Assembly: GCF_011170125.1 (NCBI RefSeq)
Contig: NZ_BLLN01000005.1
Coordinates: 620,001 to 684,000 of the forward strand
Direction: 5' to 3'
Length of the DNA stretch: 64,000 nt
DNA from: Streptomyces diastaticus subsp. diastaticus
Lineage (GTDB): Bacteria; Actinomycetota; Actinomycetes; Streptomycetales; Streptomycetaceae
Numbering within the stretch: position 1 is the first letter of the stretch; each line of letters starts with the position of its first letter. Position numbers and translations under genes: made by a program. This document shows positions 33,233-41,529 of this stretch, in pieces. A model generated the notes under the pieces. That model did not search any database. It was not told the origin of the DNA and saw nothing but the letters and a program-made list of their open reading frames with translations.

Positions 33233-34042
33233 CCCGCGCTCCGGGCCGGCGGCGGCCTGATCGCTCTCCACGTGGCTGCGGACCCGGGCGCACGCCTGGG
33301 CGATCAGGCGGGAGACGTGCATCTGGGAGAGCCCCAGCTCCGCCCCGATCGAGCCTTGCGTCATGGAGCGGAAGAACCGCAGGTACAGGATGCGCTTCTC
33401 CCGCTCGGGCAGCGCGGCCAGCGCGCGCCGCACCGACTCGCGGTCCTCCACCAGGGCGTACCCCGGTTCCGCGGCCCCCTGCACGTCCCCCACCGCGAAC
33501 GGCACGTGCGGGTTGAGCAGGGCCTCCAGGGAGACCGGCCGGTAGCTGTGCACGGCCTCCAGCCCCCGGCGTACGTCCTCGCCGGACAGTGCGGTGTGCG
33601 CGGCCAGCTCCTCGACGGTGGGACGGCGGGGCGCGGTGCGGGGCCCGAGTGCGTTGAGGGCGGCCCGGACGACGGTGCACAGCTCCTGGACCCGGCGCGG
33701 GACGTGCAGGCCCCAGGTGTTGTCCCGGAAGTGCCGCTTGATCTCCCCGCGCACGGTGGGCACGGCGAAGCTCGCGAAGGCCCCCGCCCGCTCGGGGTCG
33801 TAGCGGTCGATCGCCTTCATCAGGCCGAGGGCGGCCACCTGGCAGAGGTCCTCGTAGGGCTCGCCGCGCTCCTGGTAGCGGGAGGCGAGCCGGCGGGCCA
33901 TGGGCAGCCACGCCTCCAGCAGCGCCGCGCGCAGCCGCTGCTTCTCCTGCCCCTCGGGCAGCGCGCGCAGCCGGCGGAACCACTCGGCCGTACGTCCGGG
34001 GTCCGGCTCGTCCGGGAAGCGCCGCGGTGCGGTGATCGTCAT
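33212..34042 (-). CDS. SigB/SigF/SigG-family RNA polymerase sigma factor
   Basis: 276-residue group 3 sigma factor of the stress/sporulation type. Region 2: LASRYQERGEPYEDLCQVAALGLMKAIDRYDPERAGAFASFAVPTVRGEIKRHFRD, with a strongly conserved -10 recognition helix. Region 3 around RRVQELCTVVRAALNAL and PTVEELAAHTALSGEDV. Region 4: LAALPEREKRILYLRFFRSMTQGSIGAELGLSQMHVSRLIAQA, the -35 HTH. ATG 34042 is preferred over GTG 34069 because GGAG lies nine bases upstream. No anti-sigma factor gene is adjacent, unlike many SigF relatives. Which sigma of the B/F/G/H/I/K/L/M/N group it equals cannot be decided here. Confidence 0.92.
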   Translation of the reverse strand: MTITAPRRFPDEPDPGRTAEWFRRLRALPEGQEKQRLRAALLEAWLPMARRLASRYQERGEPYEDLCQVAALGLMKAIDRYDPERAGAFASFAVPTVRGEIKRHFRDNTWGLHVPRRVQELCTVVRAALNALGPRTAPRRPTVEELAAHTALSGEDVRRGLEAVHSYRPVSLEALLNPHVPFAVGDVQGAAEPGYALVEDRESVRRALAALPEREKRILYLRFFRSMTQGSIGAELGLSQMHVSRLIAQACARVRSHVESDQAAAGPERGSADVPS

Positions 34043-34330
34043 CGGTGCGCTCCGGGGTGCCAGGTTCACGAGGACTCGGGAGGTGCCCGACGCCCCGGCC
34101 CGCGAGTTGCCCGCTCACCTGTGGCCAGGACCGGCGCCTTACGTCCATCCTGTCGGTCCGCTCCCACCTCGCACCTTTTGGCGGCCGGTCGGACGAGCCG
34201 CCGTGCCGCTCGCGGCGGCGGTGCCGGTGCGGGGGCCGACGTCCTGTGCGAGATTGAGGCTGACCGGCCCCGGCGGTCCCGGTCACCCGAGAGGGACTCT
34301 CGTCCCCGCCGCGAGCGGGAAGGGATCACC

Positions 34331-34807
34331 ATGCAGACGTTCCTGCCCTGGCCCGGCTTCGCCGCGTCGGCCGCGGTCCTCGATCCGCGCAGGCTGGGCA
34401 AACAGCGGGTCGAGGCGCTCCAGGTGCTGCGCGGCCTGACCGTCCCCGGCTACGGCTGGCGGCACCACCCCGCCGTGCGGATGTGGACCGGCTACGAGGA
34501 GGCGCTGGTCCGCTACGGCCTCGACGTGTGCGAGACCTGGACGGCGTCGGGCCGCGCGGACACCTGCGCGGCCTCCCTGGTCGCCGGCTTCGCGGACCGC
34601 CGGACGGACCCGGACGTACGGACCCAGGAACAGCTGGCCGCCGACGGCGAGTTGCCGCCCTGGCTCGGCGACCCGGCGTTCCACCGCAGCCACCGCTCGG
34701 CCCTGCGCGCCAAGGATCCGGCGTTCTACGCGCCCGTGTTCCCCGACGACCCCGACGACCTGCCGTACGTCTGGCCCGCCTCGGACCGGGACCACCCGAA
34801 AAAGTGA
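34331..34807 (+). CDS. MSMEG_6728-family protein (pyrimidine-dimer-glycosylase-like fold)
   Basis: 158-residue protein. MQTFLPWPGFAASAAVLDPRRLGKQRVEALQVLRGL is the typical opening of the MSMEG_6728 family, distantly related to T4 endonuclease V-type pyrimidine dimer glycosylases. HHPAVRMWTGYEEAL and HRSHRSALRAKDPAFYAPVF complete the family pattern. Function in actinobacteria is not established, and DNA-repair activity is only suggested by the fold. ATG 34331 with GGAAGGGA upstream. Divergent from the sigma factor across a 290-bp spacer in which I see no clear operator. Confidence 0.82.
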   Translation: MQTFLPWPGFAASAAVLDPRRLGKQRVEALQVLRGLTVPGYGWRHHPAVRMWTGYEEALVRYGLDVCETWTASGRADTCAASLVAGFADRRTDPDVRTQEQLAADGELPPWLGDPAFHRSHRSALRAKDPAFYAPVFPDDPDDLPYVWPASDRDHPKK

Positions 34808-34987
34808 GGGTGTGGTGAGCGAGGGGCGCGCCCGAGCGGCCGGGGACAGCCGTCGCACGCCGGCCGAATGAACGGGGTCCGGCCCGGGCCGACGCGCCCG
34901 CCCCGTCCGTCGGCCGGGGAGCGGCAGGCGCCAGAACGGAGGTGCCCCGCCGCCTCGGCCGGCCGGCTCCGGTCACCGAAGACGACC

Positions 34988-35022
34988 GAGGGCCGGCTTC
35001 GGATGTCCCGAAGCCGGCCCTC
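34988..35022 (-). terminator. Hairpin terminator downstream of tRNA-Pro
   Basis: GAGGGCCGGCTTCGG (34988-35002), loop ATGTC, then its exact complement; 15 bp. It starts 20 bp past the tRNA 3' end on the minus strand. Confidence 0.85.
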
Positions 35023-35041
35023 GATCTACGACTCTCACGAG

Positions 35042-35115
<74 letters not shown>

Positions 35116-35202
35116 GTGCGCGGTCTGCGGTGGTGCTGCCGACCGCGCGAGAAGAACTTTACCCCACGTGCGGCAGTGGTTCGGCATCCGTGGGGAGGCG
35201 GC

Positions 35203-37830
35203 TCAGGCGAGGGCCGCGCGGGCCTGTTCGGCGAGGGCGTCGGCGCCGCACAGTCGGGCCAGCCGCAGGCCGCGGTGGAGTTGGTCGCGGTCGGCCGCGG
35301 CGAGGCCGAGGGCGATCCGGGCGCGGGCCAGCTCGTCCTGGGCCGGGGATTCCTCCAGGTGGGCCACGGCCCGGGCGTGCAGGGCAGGGGCGGCCTCGGC
35401 CGGGGCGAGGGCGGCCTCGCAGCCGAGCGCCATGCCCAGGGCGGTCGGGGTGCCGAAGCGTTCGGCGTCGACGCGCAGGCGGCGGGTGAGGGCGTGGGCG
35501 CGCTCGGGGTCGCGGTCGGCCAGGGCGGCGGCCAGGTCGCGGGGCCAGGGGGCCCAGACCGGGTTGTGGCGGCCCCGCCCGGCCGCGGCGGAGGCGGCCT
35601 CGAGTTCGGCGACGGCCTCGTCGGCGCGGCCCAGGGCCAGCAGGAGGCGGCCGCGGACGCTGGGGGCGTCGGGCAGGATCATGGCGTCGGGGTAGGGCGG
35701 GCCGAAGCCCCGGGCCAGGGCGAGGCGGTGTGCCTCGGCGGTGCGACCGCGGGCCAGGAGGGTGTCGACGAGCAGGCAGACGGTGCCCCGGTGGACGGGG
35801 AGTCCGGTGCCGATGCTGTCGGCGAGCCGCAGTGCCTCGCCGAGGCGCGTCTCGGCCTCGGCGAGACGGCCGCGCCGCCGCAGGACGGCGCCGGTGAGCA
35901 TGTGGGCGAAGGCCAGGTGGCCGCCGCTCCAGCCGGAGCTCTCGCAGGCGCGCACGGCTTCGCCGAAGAGCTGCTCGGCGTGGTCGAGTTCGTCGATCCA
36001 GGTGTAGGTGACGCCGGCGAGGCACGGGTATGCGAAGCCCCAGGTGGTGTCGGTCCAGCCGAGGCCCGGGGCGGGGCGGCCGTCGATGAGGGCGCGGGCG
36101 CAGAACTCGGCGACGACGGTGTGGTTCTCGCCGCGCAGCATCCCGTCGAAGGCCCGCAGGGTGAGCAGGGCCCGTTCGGCGTTGTCCTCGCCGGTGAGGG
36201 GGTCGGCCAGCTCGGCGAGGCGGCGGGAGCGGCCGGGGCCGTCGTCCTCGGTGGCGCGGAAGGCGTCGTACATGAAGTGGGCGGTCCGCAGGCGTGCGCG
36301 TTCGGGGCCGGGGTCGGTGGTGGCCGCGGCGAAGGCGACGCTGAGGGAGGCTTCGCGCATCTGCTGGTTGCGGGCGAGCGCCTGGGCGAGGCGGAAGGTG
36401 GCGTCGGCGCGCAAGGTGTCGTCGAGGCCGGGGAGTTCGAGGGCGGCGCGCAGGTGGCGGACGGTGTCGGCGGGTGAGGTGAACAGGGCGGCGCGGCCCA
36501 GTTCGTGGTGGACGAGGGCGCGCAGATGGTGCTCGGGCGGTTCGCGCAGAGCGCGTTCGAGGCAGCGGCGGGCCGCGTCGGGCGCGCCGACGGCCAGGTG
36601 GTCGCGGGCGGCCCGGCGTAACTGCTCGACCAGGGCGGAGTTCTCGCCGGGGTGGACCTCCAGGAGGTGGCGGGCGGCGGCGGCCGGGCCCGTCCCCTCG
36701 GCGGTCAGGAGCCAGGCGGCGCGGCTGTGGAAGGCGGTGCGCAGGGGGCCGGGTACGGCGTCGTAGACGGCCTGGGCGACCAGCGGATGGGTGAAGTCGA
36801 CGGTGTCGCCCGGTCTCAGGACGCGGGCGGCGCTCAGGTCGGCGGCGGCGCCGGCCCGTCGGGCGGCCGAGAGTCCGGCGAGGCTGCCGGCGAGCCGCAG
36901 GGGTACGCCGGCGCCGAGGACGGCGGCGGCCCAGGCGAGCCGGGCGGCGTCGGGGCCCAGGGCGCCGAGGCGGTCGGCGAGCCGGGGGCCGCGGACGGTG
37001 GCGGCGAGTTCCCGGACGGCGGCCGGCTGGTCGGTGCCGGGGGCGAGCGGGTGCTCGCTCAGGTGCGTGAGGAGTTCGACCAGTTCGTAGGGGTTGCCGC
37101 CGGTGGCGGTCCACAGTTCGCGTCCGAGGGTGTCGGGGACACCGGTGCCCAGGGTGCGGCCGGTGAGGTGGGTGGCGGCCTCGGGGGTGAGGGCGCGCAG
37201 CGTGACGCGCTGGCGGGCGGCGGTGCCCAGCGTGCCGAGGTGCGGGCGGCTCTCCTCGGCGGCGTGCTCGGCGGGCCGGTGGGCGACGACCAGCAGGAGC
37301 GGGAGGCGGGCCAGGCCGGGGGCGAGGGCGGAGAGCCAGCCGAGGGACTCGCCGTCGGCCCAGTGGGCGTCGTCGAGGACCAGGACCAGCGGGCGGTCAC
37401 GGTGGCGGCGGGCGGCGCGGGCGGCCACCTCCACCAGGGCGTCCTGGACGCCCCGGGGGTCGGCGGGGGTGGACCCCGGGGCGTTGAGGCCGAGGGCGGG
37501 GCCGGCCAGGGCGCGGTGGGGGCCCAGCAGGTCGGCCCGGCCTCCGGGTGCGGCGAGGTCGGGGGCGAACAGGGCGCGGGCGGTCTGGAAGGGGACGGCG
37601 GTGGTCGCGGGGTCGGCGCGGGCGGAGCGGACGGCGCAGCGTTCGGCGGCCCGGGCGCGGACGGCGGCCAGGACGGAGGTCTTGCCGATGCCCGCGGCAC
37701 CGCTGTAGACGAGCAGGCCGCCCTCGGGACGGGCGCGGCACAAGGCGTCGACCGCACGGTCCGCCGCCGCGAGTTCCAGGTCGCGTTCCAGCAGCGGGTC
37801 ACCGGGCCACGGGGGCGGCGTGGTCGTCAT
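35203..37830 (-). CDS. LAL-like AAA/STAND ATPase regulator lacking the LuxR HTH; contains a TTA codon
   Basis: 875-residue protein with the layout of large ATP-binding LuxR-type (LAL) regulators. Residues 1-250 form the NTPase with Walker A GAAGIGKTSV and Walker B LVLVLDDAHWADG. Helical repeats (TPR-like) fill 400-870, e.g. RRCLERALREPPEHHLRALVHHELGRAALF. LAL proteins normally end in a LuxR-type HTH after a phrase like ALAEQARAALA; here the protein stops exactly there (TGA at 35203-35205), and no HTH can be read in any frame in the 90 bp before the tRNA gene. It may regulate by protein contact or be a truncated regulator. Codon 404 (complement 36619-36621) is TTA in frame, the rare leucine codon read by the bldA tRNA, so translation may be tied to development. 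Confidence 0.85.
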   Translation of the reverse strand: MTTTPPPWPGDPLLERDLELAAADRAVDALCRARPEGGLLVYSGAAGIGKTSVLAAVRARAAERCAVRSARADPATTAVPFQTARALFAPDLAAPGGRADLLGPHRALAGPALGLNAPGSTPADPRGVQDALVEVAARAARRHRDRPLVLVLDDAHWADGESLGWLSALAPGLARLPLLLVVAHRPAEHAAEESRPHLGTLGTAARQRVTLRALTPEAATHLTGRTLGTGVPDTLGRELWTATGGNPYELVELLTHLSEHPLAPGTDQPAAVRELAATVRGPRLADRLGALGPDAARLAWAAAVLGAGVPLRLAGSLAGLSAARRAGAAADLSAARVLRPGDTVDFTHPLVAQAVYDAVPGPLRTAFHSRAAWLLTAEGTGPAAAARHLLEVHPGENSALVEQLRRAARDHLAVGAPDAARRCLERALREPPEHHLRALVHHELGRAALFTSPADTVRHLRAALELPGLDDTLRADATFRLAQALARNQQMREASLSVAFAAATTDPGPERARLRTAHFMYDAFRATEDDGPGRSRRLAELADPLTGEDNAERALLTLRAFDGMLRGENHTVVAEFCARALIDGRPAPGLGWTDTTWGFAYPCLAGVTYTWIDELDHAEQLFGEAVRACESSGWSGGHLAFAHMLTGAVLRRRGRLAEAETRLGEALRLADSIGTGLPVHRGTVCLLVDTLLARGRTAEAHRLALARGFGPPYPDAMILPDAPSVRGRLLLALGRADEAVAELEAASAAAGRGRHNPVWAPWPRDLAAALADRDPERAHALTRRLRVDAERFGTPTALGMALGCEAALAPAEAAPALHARAVAHLEESPAQDELARARIALGLAAADRDQLHRGLRLARLCGADALAEQARAALA

Positions 37831-38000
37831 GCCTGTCCAAGGGGGCTCGTCCGAGGTGCGGTTACTCCGACGAGCCTAGTCGTCCCGGTGGTACGGGCGA
37901 CGTACTTCGGCCGCTTCCGGACGCCCGGCGCACCCCGGGCGTGCGGAGAGCGGGTGAGGGGTGCGGGCCGGGCTCCGGCGGTGGCGGGCAGGATGGAGGG

Positions 38001-38561
38001 ATGGAACCCAGGGATGACAGGAGCGGGGCTTCGGGCGAGGAGCGCGCGGTGGTACGGCCCGGCCGGGCGCGGGACCGGGACGCCGAGGGCAGGGCACGCA
38101 ACGCCCGCCCCCGGGACGGCCTGGGCCGCCCCCTGCCGTACGGCGCGCCGGGGGTGCCGAGGGCGCCGGAGGGAGTGGTCCGGACGGCCGGCGCGTCGGT
38201 GGACGAGGCCCAGGAACTGCTGCGGGCGGGGCGGCCCTTCCACGCGCACGAGGTGTTCGAGGACGCCTGGAAGTCGGGGCCCGAGGAGGAGCGCGCCCTG
38301 TGGCGCGGGCTGGCCCAGACGGCGGTGGGACTCACCCACGCGGCCCGGGGCAACACGACCGGCGGGGCCCGGCTGCTGCGGCGCGGTGCGGACGAGGTGG
38401 CGCGGTGGGCCGCTGCCGGCGGGCCGGCCGAGGCGGCTCCGGGCGGTCTGGACACGGGCGGCGTGGTGGCGTGGGCGCGGGCCCTGGCGGACCGGGTGGA
38501 CGCCGAGGGCCAGGTGGCGGACGCGGCGGCCGTGGCACCGCGGTTGCGCGCGTCGCACTGA
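38001..38561 (+). CDS. DUF309-domain protein
   Basis: 186-residue protein. The C-terminal two thirds are a DUF309 helical domain: EAQELLRAGRPFHAHEVFEDAWKS, EEERALWRGLAQTAVGLTHAARGNTTGGARLLRRGADEV. The His-rich HAHEVFEDAW motif is diagnostic; function unknown. The N-terminal RDRDAEGRARNARPRDGLGRPLPYG segment is typical of actinobacterial versions. ATG 38001 is assigned by that N-terminus; the best purine tract (GGAGGG) touches the ATG and is too close, so the start remains uncertain by a few codons. Confidence 0.78.
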   Translation: MEPRDDRSGASGEERAVVRPGRARDRDAEGRARNARPRDGLGRPLPYGAPGVPRAPEGVVRTAGASVDEAQELLRAGRPFHAHEVFEDAWKSGPEEERALWRGLAQTAVGLTHAARGNTTGGARLLRRGADEVARWAAAGGPAEAAPGGLDTGGVVAWARALADRVDAEGQVADAAAVAPRLRASH

Positions 38562-38673
38562 GGGGGCGCGCGCCGGCCGGGGGCGCCCGGCCGGCGCCGC
38601 CCGCGCGGGCGGGGTCACCGGAGCGGACCGGGTCCGGGTGCGTCCGTGGTGGGGCGGTGTGAGGGTGGCGGTT

Positions 38674-40758
38674 GTGACGCTCACCGATGAGTCCGTGCCG
38701 CAGGCCGCCGCTCCGCCGGTGCTGGACCGGCGGCGGCGCAACATCGTCTTCGTCACGGTGACGCTGGGCGTGCTGCTGGCGGCGCTGGACCAGACCATCG
38801 TGGGGACGGCGCTGCCGACGATCGTCTCGGAGCTGGGCGGGGCCTCGCACATGTCGTGGGTGGTCACCTCGTACCTGCTGGCCGAGACGGTGGCCACCGT
38901 ACTGGTCGGCAAGTTCGGCGACCTGTTCGGCCGCAAGGTGGTCTTCCAGATCTCGGCGGTCGTCTTCATCACCGGCTCGTTCCTGTGCGGCCTCGCCACC
39001 GACATGCTGCTGCTGATCACCTGGCGCGCGGTGCAGGGCGTCGGCGCGGGCGGGCTGATGGTGACGGCGATGGCGCTGATCGCCGACGTCATCCCCCTGC
39101 GGGAACGCGGCAAGTACCAGGGCGCGATGGGCGCGGTCTTCGGCGTCTCCACGGTGGTCGGCCCGCTGCTCGGCGGTCTCTTCACGGACCATCTGACCTG
39201 GCGGTGGGCGTTCTACGTCAATGTCCCGATCGCCGTCGTCGTGGTGATCGCCGCCGCCCGGACGATCCCGGCGGTACGCGCGGCCCACAAGCCGAGGATC
39301 GACTACCTGGGGATCGCGCTCGTCGCGGTGGGCGCGAGCGCCCTGATCCTGGCGACGGCCTGGGGCGGTAACGAGTACGCCTGGGGCTCCCCGGTGATCA
39401 TCGGTCTCTTCGCGGGCGGCCTGGTGGCACTGGCGCTCTTCTGCCTCGCGGAGACCAGGGCGCGGGAGCCGATGCTGCCGATGCGGCTCTTCCGCAACCC
39501 GGTCTTCAGCGTCTGCGCGGTGCTCAGTTTCATCGTCGGTTTCTCGATGCTGGGCGCGCTGACCTTCCTGCCGACCTATCTCCAGTACGTCGACGGGGAC
39601 TCGGCGACCTTCTCGGGGGTGCGTACCCTGCCGATGGTGGTGGCGCTGCTGGCGGCGTCCGTGGTGAGCGGCACCGTGGTGGGCCGGACCGGGCGGTACC
39701 GGATCTTCCCCCTGGCGGGGTCGCTGGTGATGGCGCTCGGGCTGTTCCTGCTGTCCCGGATGGACGCGGGCACCAGCGAGTGGCTGGAGTCGCTGTACAT
39801 GGTGGTGCTCGGCGCCGGCATCGGTCTGTCGATGCAGGTGCTGACGATCGTCGTGCAGAACACCGTGGACTACGCGGACCTGGGCACCGCCACCTCCGGT
39901 GTGACCTTCTTCCGGACCCTGGGGAGCGCCTTCGGCACCGCGGTCTTCGGCACCATCTACGCCTCGGCGCTCGGCCCCAACCTCGACGAGGGGGTGCGTT
40001 CGGCGGCCGCGGCGGGCGGGGTGGACCCGGCGGCGCTGGCGCAGGCGGCGCAGAGTCCGCAGGGGGTGCACGGGCTGCCCGGGACGGCGCGCGGCCCGGT
40101 GGTGGAGGCGTACGCGCAGACCCTGCACACGGTGTTCCTGTGGACGGTGCCGGTGGCGCTGCTGGGATTCCTGGTGGCGCTGTTCCTGAAGGAGGTCCGG
40201 CTGCGGGACAGCGCGCGGCACGGCTCGACCGACATGGGCGAGGGGTTCGCGACACCGGGCACGGGCGACTCCGAGCGGCTGCTGGAGTGGGAGGTGGCCA
40301 ACGTGCTGCGGTCGGCGGACTCCCGTACGGCGCGGCGGATCGTGGCGGAGTCGGACACCAGGCTGGACGCTGCCGGGGCGTGGGCGGTGATGCAGGTGGA
40401 GCTGTTCACCCGGCTGGTGGGACACGCCGGGCTCGGCCTGATCGCGGCCCGCCGCCAGATGCCGCCGGAGGTGCTGCTGCCGGTCTTCGACCGGATGGTG
40501 GACGAGGGCTATCTGCTGCGCACCGGCTCCCTGCTGACCCACACCCGTGCCGGGGCACGGGAGGCCACGGTCATCACCGAGGCGTGGGCGCGCTGGCTGC
40601 GTACCCGGCTGGACGAGGACCGGGGCGTGCCGGCCGACCGGGATCTGCGCCGCGCGGTGGACGCGATCACCAAGCGGCTGCTGGCGGAGGATCTGGCGCT
40701 GGGGCTGACGGAGCAGCGGGGGCCGGTGGGGTCGACGTCGGCCAAGGCGGTGCTCTGA
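38674..40758 (+). CDS. DHA2-type MFS drug exporter with C-terminal winged-helix-like extension
   Basis: 694-residue transporter of the EmrB/QacA type (14 helices). LAALDQTIVGTALPTIVSELGG is the DHA2 N-terminal signature, GKFGDLFGRKVVFQISAVVF is the conserved loop 2-3 motif, and GGLFTDHLTWRWAFYVNVPI is motif C region. After the last helix (ends about 505) comes about 180 cytoplasmic residues: SERLLEWEVANVLRS, then ELFTRLVGHAGLGL and LLPVFDRMVDEGYLLRTGSLLTHTRAGARE, which looks like a MarR-type winged helix. Starts at 38659, 38665 and 38674 are all possible; 38674 is chosen because GAGGG lies eight bases upstream. Probable drug or metabolite:proton antiporter. Confidence 0.87.
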   Translation: MTLTDESVPQAAAPPVLDRRRRNIVFVTVTLGVLLAALDQTIVGTALPTIVSELGGASHMSWVVTSYLLAETVATVLVGKFGDLFGRKVVFQISAVVFITGSFLCGLATDMLLLITWRAVQGVGAGGLMVTAMALIADVIPLRERGKYQGAMGAVFGVSTVVGPLLGGLFTDHLTWRWAFYVNVPIAVVVVIAAARTIPAVRAAHKPRIDYLGIALVAVGASALILATAWGGNEYAWGSPVIIGLFAGGLVALALFCLAETRAREPMLPMRLFRNPVFSVCAVLSFIVGFSMLGALTFLPTYLQYVDGDSATFSGVRTLPMVVALLAASVVSGTVVGRTGRYRIFPLAGSLVMALGLFLLSRMDAGTSEWLESLYMVVLGAGIGLSMQVLTIVVQNTVDYADLGTATSGVTFFRTLGSAFGTAVFGTIYASALGPNLDEGVRSAAAAGGVDPAALAQAAQSPQGVHGLPGTARGPVVEAYAQTLHTVFLWTVPVALLGFLVALFLKEVRLRDSARHGSTDMGEGFATPGTGDSERLLEWEVANVLRSADSRTARRIVAESDTRLDAAGAWAVMQVELFTRLVGHAGLGLIAARRQMPPEVLLPVFDRMVDEGYLLRTGSLLTHTRAGAREATVITEAWARWLRTRLDEDRGVPADRDLRRAVDAITKRLLAEDLALGLTEQRGPVGSTSAKAVL

Positions 40759-40969
40759 CTCCGGGGGCGGCGGCCCGGGGCGTCCGTGCGCACGGGCGGT
40801 GTCCCGACGACCGGTTCACACCACCGGGGCGGACGCGGCCGTCCGCCCCGTGGCCGGTGAGGCCGAGGCGCGCCCCGAGGGTCGGAGCCGGTGCACGTGG
40901 CACGGTCCCGGTCAGCCCGGCCGGTGCTTCCCCGACCTCCCCTCGCGCCGCCCTTCCGGCCGGGAACGC

Positions 40970-41000
40970 GCCCGGCCCGCACACCGGGTGCGGGCCGGGC
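40970..41000. terminator. Bidirectional hairpin between MFS and MaoC genes
   Basis: GCCCGGCCCGCAC, loop ACCGG, GTGCGGGCCGGGC: perfect 13-bp stem between the convergent ends at 40758 and 41037. The rest of the 278-bp spacer holds nothing recognisable. Confidence 0.83.
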
Positions 41001-41036
41001 GGGAGGCTGAGGCCGCTGCTGGGGCCCGTCACCTCG

Positions 41037-41495
41037 TCACGGGTAGAAGTGCGTCAGCGACTCGGCGACGCAGACCGGCTTGTCGCCGCCTTCGCGTGCG
41101 AAGGTGAAGGCGCGCGTCATCCGGACGCCGCCGCGCTTGACGGGGTCGACCGAAGCCACCCGGGCGTGCAGGCGGACGCGGCTGCCGACGGGGACGGGCG
41201 CGGGGAAGCGGACCTTGTTGACGCCGTAGTTGAGCGCCATGCCGATCCCGCTGACCTGGAGCAGTTCGGCGAACATCGGGATGCCCCAGCTCAGTACCAG
41301 GTAGCCGTGGGCGATGGTGCGCCCGTACGGGCCGTCGGCGGCGCGGGCGGTGTCGGTGTGGATCCACTGGTGGTCGCCGGAGACCGCGGCGAAGGTGTCG
41401 ACGGTCTCCTGGCTCACCTCCCACCAGCGGGAGTGGCCGAGGTCCTGGCCGGCGAGGGCGGTGATCTCCTCGATGCCGTGGGCGGTGCGGGGCAC
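41037..41495 (-). CDS. MaoC-family (R)-hydratase / dehydratase
   Basis: 152-residue hot-dog-fold hydratase. FAAVSGDHQWIHTD carries the catalytic Asp/His pair of the hydratase-2 motif, and RTIAHGYLVLSWGIPM is the family's second signature. It would hydrate a 2-enoyl-CoA to 3-hydroxyacyl-CoA. GTG 41495 with AGAAAGG upstream. It lies 34 bp after the MHS transporter stop on the same strand, so they share a transcript. This is the only enoyl-CoA hydratase candidate of the acid-degradation island and supplies the step between its acyl-CoA dehydrogenase and its 3-hydroxyacyl-CoA dehydrogenase. Stereochemistry is a caution: MaoC hydratases often make R-isomers while the dehydrogenase family uses S. 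Confidence 0.88.
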   Translation of the reverse strand: MPRTAHGIEEITALAGQDLGHSRWWEVSQETVDTFAAVSGDHQWIHTDTARAADGPYGRTIAHGYLVLSWGIPMFAELLQVSGIGMALNYGVNKVRFPAPVPVGSRVRLHARVASVDPVKRGGVRMTRAFTFAREGGDKPVCVAESLTHFYP

Positions 41496-41529
41496 GGGTG
41501 GCGCCTTTCTGCGAGCGGGATGGTCCGGG

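Noticed and set aside
36652..38673. In-frame 5' extension of the MFS exporter of about 670 codons
   Set aside because: It is antisense to the ATPase gene and has no domain signature; the exporter's own N-terminal helix and ribosome site start near 38674.
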